7,660 bases of DNA, taken from contig JANNFI010000055.1 of NCBI GenBank assembly GCA_031379665.1, positions 1 through 7,660 on the forward strand, read 5' to 3'. Source of the DNA: SZUA-254 sp031379665 (GTDB lineage Bacteria > Bacteroidota > Ignavibacteria > UBA10030 > SZUA-254). This document shows, in pieces, positions 1 through 5,869 of the stretch (within the stretch, counting starts at the first letter, position 1; each line of letters begins with the position of its first letter). The notes under the pieces are model-generated. The model had not been told where the DNA came from, ran no database searches, and was given only the letters and a program-made list of their open reading frames with translations. Position numbers and translations under genes: made by a program.

Positions 1-1541
1 CGAACCCTTGATCCCCGCCTCGAGGTTCTTCGATTTTTGCGCCATCAGGTCTGGGTTCAGGAGGGGGGTCGGATTCGAGCTCGTGGGATAGTTGTCCATC
101 TCGTTGTCGGCCGGGGTGTCGAAGCTCAACCCGTATGATGCGTATGCGGCGACGTGGGGGGTGAGCTTGTAGTTCAGCGCCGCCTTCGGCGTTGTGCGGT
201 TGAACTGGCGGCTGGAGTTCCTGAGTCCGAAAAGGCGGTCGTCCGCCGCGAACGTCATATTGTCGTACCGGAGCGCGATGAGCAGGTCGAGCCGGTCCGG
301 CACGATCGTCAGGATGTCCTGGAGGAACACGCCGTTGTTTCCGATTGCCTCGTTGGTGAGGGCGTCGAGGCGGTCGCCCTTGACGCCGCCGATGTTCTGA
401 TACTCCTCGACCGGCCCGCTCTGGTAGAAGGCGTCAAACCCCGCCGTGAATTCGTTCGCCGATCCGAAGAGCGGCAGCTTTCCCGTATAGTGCGCGCTCA
501 TTCCCACGCCGTTCCTGTTGAAAATCCTGTACGTGCGCGCCAGCCGCTCGAAATACTTCATCGTTCCATACCCGGTGACTTCGATTTCGTGCTGGTTCTT
601 ATCGCCGAAAAACGTGTTATACCGGACGCCGAGGCGCCCCTTCTTCGTGAGCCGGCGTGCATCCCGCGCAACCTCGCGTGGGTTCGCCTGCCAGGGGTCG
701 GCATCGAACTGCTCTTTCGTCAGCGAGCCGGGAAGATGGATGATCCCGTCAACGTAGTACAGGTGGAGGGCGAGGGTCGACAGGCCGCCTTCGGAGATGA
801 GCTGCGCTCCGGCGTTCAGGATCTGCCAGTCATCGGAGCTATGAGGCCGGTACCCGTCCGCGCTGTGGTCGGCGTACGACGCGAGCGTCCGGTGCTCCAC
901 TCCGTTGAACTTCGCCTTGATCCCGTTGCTCCTCAGGCCGAACGAGCCGAACTGGTTGAACGAGAGGATCGAGGACGGACCCGGAAGGAGGTCGCTGATG
1001 AAATTGATCACGCCGCCCGGGGCGTTGGTGTACGCCGACGACACGTTTCCGCGGATGAGTTCGATAGCCCCCAGGGCGTTGAAGTCGATAGCCTCGATCC
1101 GGGTCTGGCCGTCCGGTTCCGACTCGGGGATGCCGTCGAGCAGGATCCTGATCCCGCGGATGCCGGTGTTCGACCGGCTGCCGAACCCGCGCATCGAAAT
1201 GCGGACGTCGTGGTTGCCGTACCGCGACTGGAGGAAGAGGCCCGGGATTCCCTGCAGGACGTCGTCCACCGCGATCTTCCGATCGAAGTAGAAATCGGCT
1301 TCGGAGATCCGTTCTACGGGATACGGGAGGTCCACGATTTTCCTGGGAGATCGGGTTCCGGTGACGACCACTTCGTCGATGGTGTAGGTCTTCGCGGTAT
1401 CCGCCGTGAGGGTATTGCCGGTAGAACGGGCGCTGTCGGCGGTGCGGGATGAATCTGCCGGCGGCCCCCCCCTTGTGCGTGGAGGTTCGGAGCCAGGGCT
1501 GCGAAGAGCAGGGCGAACAGGGCCGCCCGGAAGTGGTTCAC
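1..1541 (-). CDS. TonB-dependent outer-membrane receptor, N-terminal part, frame broken at a poly-G tract
   Basis: This is a gated outer-membrane beta-barrel that imports a ligand using TonB energy; the substrate is unknown. A GTG start at 1541 (TAA two codons upstream, no clear SD) gives a signal peptide with hydrophobic core at residues 5-17 and likely cleavage at NLHA|Q. The receptor body is in another frame. That frame is open from the G-run at 1465-1472 to the window edge and reads: a TonB box (TIDEVVVTGTR, about 1349-1381), a plug domain with ISMRGFGSRSNTGIRGIR and LLDGIPESEPDGQ (about 1110-1205), then barrel strands, ending near LNPDLMAQKSKNLEAGIKG. As sequenced, translation from the GTG stops after 75 residues at 1314. 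Nine or six G would join signal peptide and receptor. About 500 residues lie in the window and the C-terminal barrel is missing. The gene is divergent from the pst operon. It may be phase-variable, a pseudogene or a sequencing error. The receptor identity is secure; the substrate is not. Confidence 0.88.
1465..1472 (-). repeat. G8 homopolymer (C8 on the plus strand) at the receptor frame break
   Basis: Eight consecutive C on the plus strand read as G8 in the receptor mRNA, directly after the signal-peptide end (A-Q-G-G). Upstream of the run the signal peptide is open in one frame; downstream the receptor is open in another. One extra G, or two fewer, would restore a single frame. Homopolymeric G tracts near the 5' end of outer-membrane protein genes are a known substrate for slipped-strand phase variation. 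They are also a known sequencing-error hotspot. Confidence 0.9.
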
Positions 1542-1573
1542 GGGTTAGACTGGTCGGTATTCAGGTCGGGTTG

Positions 1574-1600
1574 AAATTCTCTCCAATGTAGAGAGAATTT
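1574..1600. promoter_or_regulatory. Perfect 10-bp inverted repeat in the receptor leader
   Basis: AAATTCTCTC (1574-1583) and GAGAGAATTT (1591-1600) are exact reverse complements separated by the 7-nt CAATGTA. The element lies 33-59 nt upstream of the receptor GTG, probably in its 5' leader. As DNA it could be an operator for a dimeric repressor; as RNA it would form a stable stem-loop. It has no following T-run in either direction, so a simple terminator is unlikely. It does not resemble a Fur box. No known regulator can be assigned. Confidence 0.55.
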
Positions 1601-1650
1601 GGCATTTCGACAAGGTATCCGGGGTCGGTATCAGGAGCCGGGCACGGATG

Positions 1651-1683
1651 GTAACAATTCCGTAATATTGCGGTAACATCACC
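1651..1683 (+). promoter_or_regulatory. Putative Pho box: three 11-bp-phased direct repeats
   Basis: GTAACA (1651), GTAATA (1662) and GTAACA (1673) start exactly 11 bp apart, giving units GTAACAATTCC, GTAATATTGCG and GTAACATCACC. PhoB-family regulators bind tandem half-sites with an 11-bp period, and a PhoB homologue is encoded in the same operon. The repeats sit in the pstC / receptor divergent region, 46-78 nt upstream of the pstC start, where an activator site would be expected. The hexamer is not the E. coli CTGTCAT sequence, so assignment to PhoB rests on spacing and context. Confidence 0.65.
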
Positions 1684-1688
1684 TTGAA

Positions 1689-1704
1689 AGGATTTGGGTA
1701 GATT
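1689..1704 (+). promoter_or_regulatory. Candidate core promoter of the pst operon
   Basis: AGGATTTG (1689-1696) keeps the TTTG half of the Bacteroidota TAnnTTTG element and lies about 20 bp after the start of the last GTAACA unit, as in the better-matched promoter before the second receptor gene. A sigma70-like TAGATT at 1699-1704 is an alternative -10. No good -33/-35 element is present, which fits an activator-dependent promoter. The exact transcription start cannot be set from sequence. Confidence 0.35.
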
Positions 1705-1728
1705 CAGGCAGTTTATGAGACGTCAGCG

Positions 1729-2775
1729 TTGACATCATCCCGCAAACGGGCCCACATCGCCGATGTGATCGCCCGAAAAGTCATCACGGTCGTCGCCGCG
1801 ACCTCGTTCGCGGTGATCGTGCTGGTGTTCGCCTTCGTGTTCCGGGAGGCGGTCCCGTTTTTCTTTCCGGCCGATTCCGCGCCAGCCGCCGACCTTGCCG
1901 CAGGCGGCGCTCAGGAATCGTACGGCGACGTGCAGGAAACCTACGGCTCCGATCCGTCCTCTCCGCCAGGCTCATCGGCGACGGGTCTGGAGTCTGGGAT
2001 CGCGGGGGAGGAGGCGGGAGTCACCGACCTGATGAAGACAAGGTGGGAACCGGTCTCTGAGGTTCCGAAGTTTGGACTTCTGCCGTTGATCATCGGCAGC
2101 TTCAAAGTGTCCCTGATCGCCGTGCTCCTGGCGGCCCCGCTCGCGATCTTCGCGGCCCTTTACACGTCCACGATAGCGCCGCGGTGGGCGAAGGAGATCA
2201 TGAAGCCGACGATCGAAATCCTCGCGGGTTTCCCGTCGGTGGTCATCGGCTTCTTCGCCCTCATCACGCTGGCAACCTTCTTCCAGGAGACCTTCGGGTT
2301 CGAATACCGGCTGAACGCGTTCGTCGGCGGCGCGGCGCTCGCCCTCGCCGTACTCCCGATCATCTACACCCTCACCGAAGACGCGCTCTCGACGGTCCCG
2401 AAGTCGTTCACCGAGGCGAGCCTGGCGCTCGGCGCGTCGCGTTGGCAGACGGCCTTATTCGTGGTCCTCCCTGCGGCGACGCCGGGAGTGTACGCGTCGG
2501 TCCTGCTCGGCATCGGCAGGGCGTTCGGCGAAACGATGATCGTGTTGATGGCGACCGGCAACGCCGCGCTCCTGTCGCCCGACCTCTTCGTGCCCGTCCG
2601 TACGATGTCGGCGACCATCGGCGCCGAAATGGCGGAGGTGGTCTTCGGCGACACCCACTACAACATCCTGTTCCTGATCGGCGCGCTCCTGTTCCTGTTC
2701 ACCTTCGCGCTGAACGCGTTCGCCGAGTTCGTGGTCCGCAAGCAGTTGATGAAGAAATTCGGGGGCGCCGGGTGA
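1729..2775 (+). CDS. pstC: Phosphate ABC transporter permease PstC
   Basis: PstC is one of two inner-membrane permease subunits of the high-affinity phosphate importer PstSCAB. The protein has 348 residues. TM1 is at about 18-46, followed by an unusual polar Ala/Gly/Ser/Glu-rich segment (about 47-100). The family W-P...FG-LPL motif comes next (W106), and then the remaining membrane segments. The EAA loop that docks on the ATPase is EASLALGASRWQT (from residue 229), followed by the PstC hallmark GRAFGETM (G267-E268-T269) and MATGN. The start is TTG at 1729: an in-frame TAG at 1699 blocks extension and no in-frame ATG precedes TM1. GTG at 1765 is a possible later start. It is the first gene of the operon, behind the putative Pho box; its stop overlaps the pstA start (GTGA). 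No pstS is adjacent within the window. Confidence 0.95.
   Translation: MTSSRKRAHIADVIARKVITVVAATSFAVIVLVFAFVFREAVPFFFPADSAPAADLAAGGAQESYGDVQETYGSDPSSPPGSSATGLESGIAGEEAGVTDLMKTRWEPVSEVPKFGLLPLIIGSFKVSLIAVLLAAPLAIFAALYTSTIAPRWAKEIMKPTIEILAGFPSVVIGFFALITLATFFQETFGFEYRLNAFVGGAALALAVLPIIYTLTEDALSTVPKSFTEASLALGASRWQTALFVVLPAATPGVYASVLLGIGRAFGETMIVLMATGNAALLSPDLFVPVRTMSATIGAEMAEVVFGDTHYNILFLIGALLFLFTFALNAFAEFVVRKQLMKKFGGAG
1912..1947 (+). repeat. Short in-frame direct repeat in the PstC linker
   Basis: CAGGAATCGTACGGC (1912-1926) and CAGGAAACCTACGGC (1933-1947) differ at three positions and start 21 bp apart. They encode QESYG and QETYG inside the polar segment after TM1. The copy may be a small internal duplication that lengthened this periplasmic loop. 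Confidence 0.6.
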
Positions 2776-3677
2776 AAACCAGGGACCGTCTCCTCATCAG
2801 GGTCGCAGCGGTCGCGTCGATCGCCTCGGCGTTCGCGATCATCGGCGCCGTGTTCATCATCATGGGCGACATCGTCGCGGGCGGCGCGGGGTACGTCACC
2901 TGGGAGTTTCTGACCGGTGACCCCACCGACGGAATGACCGCGGGCGGCGTCTTCCCGGCGATCTTCGGGACGTTCATGCTCGTGCTCATCATGTCGATCG
3001 GGGGGATTCCGATCGGCACCATCACCGCCATCTACCTTGCGGAATACGCGCACCAGGGCTCGCGGCTCGCCCGCCTCATCCGTTTCGCCGTGACCTCACT
3101 CGCGGGCGTCCCGGCGATCGTCTTCGGGCTCTTCGGCCTCGGGTTCTTCGTGCAGTTCGTCGGTTCAGGGATGGACGGAATATTGTCCGGCGACGGCAAA
3201 CTGGTCTGGGGCCAGCCGAACATTCTCTGGGCGAGCCTTACGATGGCCCTGCTGACCCTTCCCGTCGTGATCGTGTCGGTTGAGGAGGCGATCAAGGCCG
3301 TCCCCCGCGAACTCCGCGAAGCGAGCCTCGCGCTTGGCGCCACCAAGTGGCAGACGATCAGGAAGGTTGTTCTACCGAACGCCGTCACCGGGATTATGAC
3401 CGGCGGGATTCTGGCGGTGAGCCGCGGGGCGGGGGAGGTCGCGCCGATTCTGTTTACGGGCGCGGCGTATTTCCTCCCGAAGCTCCCGACCTCGCTCTCC
3501 GACCAGTTCATGGAACTGGGGTACCACGTCTATATCATGTCGACGCAGTCGCCCGACGTGGAAGCGACGATGGGCATCCAGTACGCGACCACGCTCGTGC
3601 TCCTGATGCTCACCTTCGGCCTGAATTTCTCGGCGATCTTCCTCCGCTACAGAATCAGAAGACGCACACTATCCTAG
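2772..3677 (+). CDS. pstA: Phosphate ABC transporter permease PstA
   Basis: PstA is the second permease subunit, pairing with PstC to form the phosphate channel in the inner membrane. The protein has 301 residues, a normal family length. TM1 is near residues 10-32, with further hydrophobic segments after GGVFPAIFGTFM. The motif SLAGVPAIVFGLFGLGFFV is typical of PstA. The EAA loop is EASLALGATKWQT (from E183), and the PstA signature SRGAGEVAP follows (E222). The GTG start at 2772 is chosen because it overlaps the pstC stop as GTGA, giving translational coupling, and because family similarity begins there. The open frame extends upstream to 2184, but that part only shadows pstC. The C-terminal end is basic (RYRIRRRTLS). 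The pstB repeat region begins within 10 nt of its stop. Confidence 0.96.
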   Translation: MKTRDRLLIRVAAVASIASAFAIIGAVFIIMGDIVAGGAGYVTWEFLTGDPTDGMTAGGVFPAIFGTFMLVLIMSIGGIPIGTITAIYLAEYAHQGSRLARLIRFAVTSLAGVPAIVFGLFGLGFFVQFVGSGMDGILSGDGKLVWGQPNILWASLTMALLTLPVVIVSVEEAIKAVPRELREASLALGATKWQTIRKVVLPNAVTGIMTGGILAVSRGAGEVAPILFTGAAYFLPKLPTSLSDQFMELGYHVYIMSTQSPDVEATMGIQYATTLVLLMLTFGLNFSAIFLRYRIRRRTLS

Positions 3678-3685
3678 AACCTCCG

Positions 3686-3733
3686 TTGGAATATCCATTG
3701 AATCATCCATTGAACCACCCGTTGAATCAACCG
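3686..3733 (+). repeat. Four-copy 12-bp tandem repeat with a TTG in each unit
   Basis: Four consecutive 12-bp units, consensus TTGAATCATCCA, cover the pstA-pstB junction and the start of pstB. A weaker fifth copy (7 of 12 matches) precedes them at 3674-3685, overlapping the pstA stop. Because 12 is a multiple of three, each unit adds a Leu-x-x-Pro tetrapeptide and an in-frame TTG, so copy number changes would not break the frame. The stretch is AT-rich compared with the neighbouring GC-rich genes. Confidence 0.9.
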
Positions 3734-4486
3734 ACATATAAAATCGAAGCCAGGGACCTGAACATCTTCTACGGCCAGAAGCAGGCGCTCAATGGGATTT
3801 CGATGAGCATCGAACGGAACCGTGTGACTGCGCTCATCGGCCCGTCCGGCTGCGGCAAATCGACGTTCCTCCGCGCACTGAACCGTATGAACGACCTGAT
3901 CGACGGCGTCCGGGTCGAGGGCGCCGTGACGGTGGACGGCCGGAACATCTACGCTCCCGGCACCGACGTCGTGGAGTTGCGCAAGAACGTCGGGATGATC
4001 TTCCAGAAATCGAACCCCTTCCCCAAGTCGATTTACGAGAACGTCGCCTACGGCCCGCGGATCAACGGCCTCAGGGACGCGAAGACTCTCGACGAGATCG
4101 TCGAGAAGAGCCTCCGGCAGGCCGCGCTCTGGGAGGAAGTGAAAAACGACCTGGCCAAGAGCGGGCTCTCGCTCTCCGGCGGGCAGCAGCAGCGGCTCTG
4201 CATCGCCCGCGCGCTGGCCGTCAGCCCCGAAGTCCTCCTGATGGACGAACCTGCGAGCGCCCTCGACCCGCTTGCCACCGCCAAGATCGAGGAACTGATT
4301 CACGTGTTGAAGCAACAGTACACCATCGTCATCGTCACGCACAACATGCAGCAGGCCGCACGCGTGAGCGACAAAACGGCGTTTTTCTACATCGGGGAAC
4401 TGATCGAGTTCAACGACACCCACGTCCTCTTCACGACGCCGGGGAAGAAGCAGACCGAGGACTACATAACCGGCCGTTTCGGCTGA
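3686..4486 (+). CDS. pstB: Phosphate ABC transporter ATP-binding protein PstB
   Basis: PstB is the cytoplasmic ATPase that powers phosphate import through PstC/PstA. From the TTG at 3686 it is 266 residues. Walker A is GPSGCGKST (from residue 52), and the PstB-typical FQKSNPFPKSIYENVAYG follows. The signature is LSGGQQQR (from 163), Walker B is VLLMDEPASALD (D187, E188), the switch His is in THNMQQA (H219), and the C-terminus KQTEDYITGRFG is diagnostic of PstB. The start is uncertain. There is no ATG; four in-frame TTG codons (3686, 3698, 3710, 3722) lie in a 12-bp tandem repeat, and none has a clear SD. The first adds the repeat peptide (LEYP)(LNHP)(LNHP)(LNQP); the last gives 254 residues, closer to the family N-terminus. 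Translation is probably coupled to pstA, whose stop is 8 nt before the first TTG. Function is secure; the first 13 residues are not. Confidence 0.95.
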   Translation: MEYPLNHPLNHPLNQPTYKIEARDLNIFYGQKQALNGISMSIERNRVTALIGPSGCGKSTFLRALNRMNDLIDGVRVEGAVTVDGRNIYAPGTDVVELRKNVGMIFQKSNPFPKSIYENVAYGPRINGLRDAKTLDEIVEKSLRQAALWEEVKNDLAKSGLSLSGGQQQRLCIARALAVSPEVLLMDEPASALDPLATAKIEELIHVLKQQYTIVIVTHNMQQAARVSDKTAFFYIGELIEFNDTHVLFTTPGKKQTEDYITGRFG

Positions 4487-4530
4487 CCGTCTAAAACAGT
4501 ATATTAACGCCATCAAGGACCCCTCACCCA

Positions 4531-5190
4531 ATGGAACGACATTTCGACAAGGATTTACAGGCGCTCAAGGATAACCTGGTCAGAATGGGAAGCCTCGTTG
4601 AGGATGCGCTGATCCGTTCGCTCGACTGTATCCACTCCGGCAACCGCGAGGCGGCCACGGCGGTGATCGAGGGTGACCACGGGATCAACTCCCTCGAGGT
4701 CAGGATCGACGACCAGATCATCGACCTCCTGGCCCTCAACCAGCCGGTGGCGAGCGATCTGCGCCTGATCCTTGCCGCCCAGAAGATCAACAACGACCTG
4801 GAGCGGATCGGGGACCACGCGGTAAACCTCGCCGAGTCTTCCATCGTCCTGAAAACCGAGGGCCTGGAAGCCTCCTTTAAGATGGTGATGGCGATGTCGG
4901 AGACGGTCCGGCGGATGGTGAGGCAGGCCCTCGACGGGTTCATCCACAGCGATCCCTCCCTCGGGCGGGCGGTGCTGAACCAGGACGACCTGATCGACGA
5001 CTTGAACCGGAAGGTCTTCGCCGACGTGATGACGACGATGAAATCGCAGCCCTCTGCGATCGAGTCCGGCGTGGAATTGATCCGGGTGAGCCGGAACCTC
5101 GAAAGGGTCGCCGACCTCGCGACGAACATCGCCGAGGAGGTCATCTTCATCGCGCAGGCCAAGATCGTCAAACACGGACTGGGATTGTAG
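4531..5190 (+). CDS. phoU: Phosphate signalling regulator PhoU
   Basis: PhoU is a cytoplasmic helical regulator that connects the Pst transporter to the PhoR kinase and represses the Pho response when phosphate is plentiful. The protein has 219 residues, normal for the family. It contains two tandem PhoU helical-bundle repeats, each with the conserved metal-binding E-x-x-x-D motif: NNDLERIGDHAVN (E91, D95) and SRNLERVADLATN (E191, D195). The ATG at 4531 is the natural family start (MERHFDKDLQALKDNLVRMG). It lies 44 nt after pstB, the longest gap in the operon, with a weak AAGGA about 10 nt upstream. It ends one base before phoB, so transporter, regulator and two-component genes are probably co-transcribed. 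Confidence 0.96.
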   Translation: MERHFDKDLQALKDNLVRMGSLVEDALIRSLDCIHSGNREAATAVIEGDHGINSLEVRIDDQIIDLLALNQPVASDLRLILAAQKINNDLERIGDHAVNLAESSIVLKTEGLEASFKMVMAMSETVRRMVRQALDGFIHSDPSLGRAVLNQDDLIDDLNRKVFADVMTTMKSQPSAIESGVELIRVSRNLERVADLATNIAEEVIFIAQAKIVKHGLGL

Positions 5191-5191
5191 G

Positions 5192-5869
5192 ATGCAAACC
5201 ATTCTCGTCGTCGATGACGACAAGGACATCGTCGACCTCGTGAAATACAACCTCCAGAAGGAAGGGTTTAACGTGCTCACGGCCAGGAACGGGACGACCG
5301 CCCTCGAGCAGGCGAACCAGATGCCGGACCTTGTGATCCTCGACGTGATGATGCCCGAAGTCAACGGCTGGGAGGTGGTGAAGCGCCTCAAGGCCAACGT
5401 CAAGACGGCCTCCATTCCCGTCGTGTTCCTCACCGCCAAGGCTTCCGAGGTGGACGAGGTGCTCGGGCTCGAGCTCGGCGCCGACGACTACCTCGTGAAG
5501 CCGATCAGCATTCCGAAACTCCTCGCCCGCGTGCGGGCTATTTTCCGCAAGCGGGATCCGGCCCAGGCCGACAGGGACCACATCATCGTCGGGGCGGTGG
5601 AGATCCTTCCAGCGGAACACCTCATCAGGATCGACGGAAAGGAGACTTTCTTTCCGAAGAAGGAATTCGAGGTCCTGCTCTACCTCGCGGAACGCGAGGG
5701 GAGGGCGGTGAGCCGCGAGACGCTCCTGAACGCGGTCTGGGGGAGCGACACCCACGTCGTCGACCGGACGGTTGACGTGCACGTCGCCAAGATCCGTGAC
5801 AAGCTCGGGGTCCATTCAGGGTATGTCGAAACAATCAAGGGCGTAGGGTACCGGCTGCGGCCCCAGTGA
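5192..5869 (+). CDS. phoB: Phosphate regulon response regulator PhoB (OmpR/PhoB family)
   Basis: PhoB is a DNA-binding transcription factor activated by PhoR phosphorylation under phosphate limitation. The protein has 225 residues. The N-terminal receiver domain (1-120) carries the acidic pocket D8-D9-D10, phospho-acceptor D51 in LVILDVMMPE, T81 and K103 in DDYLVKPIS. The C-terminal winged-helix domain (about 128-225) has FFPKKEFEVLLYL, the recognition-helix region VVDRTVDVHVAKIRDKLG and the terminal VETIKGVGYRL typical of the OmpR/PhoB class. The ATG at 5192 is one base after the phoU stop; the sequence just upstream (TTGTAGG) is a poor SD, so coupling to phoU is likely. Its stop overlaps the phoR ATG (TGATG). 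Context in a pst-phoU operon favours PhoB/PhoP of the Pho system over other OmpR-family regulators. Its likely target is the phased repeat upstream of pstC. Confidence 0.94.
   Translation: MQTILVVDDDKDIVDLVKYNLQKEGFNVLTARNGTTALEQANQMPDLVILDVMMPEVNGWEVVKRLKANVKTASIPVVFLTAKASEVDEVLGLELGADDYLVKPISIPKLLARVRAIFRKRDPAQADRDHIIVGAVEILPAEHLIRIDGKETFFPKKEFEVLLYLAEREGRAVSRETLLNAVWGSDTHVVDRTVDVHVAKIRDKLGVHSGYVETIKGVGYRLRPQ

Noticed and set aside
154..1452. Long plus-strand open frame of 432 residues
   Set aside because: It is the codon-aligned antisense of the TonB-dependent receptor, with Arg/Val/Glu-rich composition typical of GC-rich shadows and no recognisable domain.
2184..2771. Upstream extension of the pstA frame
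   Set aside because: The extension is an Arg/Pro-rich shadow of pstC; PstA similarity begins at the GTG at 2772, which overlaps the pstC stop.
3347..3685. Upstream extension of the pstB frame
   Set aside because: It overlaps the PstA C-terminal coding region and has no PstB similarity; PstB homology starts after the 12-bp repeat.
3674..4531. Minus-strand open frame of 285 residues opposite pstB
   Set aside because: It covers exactly the strongly conserved PstB coding region and its sequence looks like antisense of the ABC motifs.
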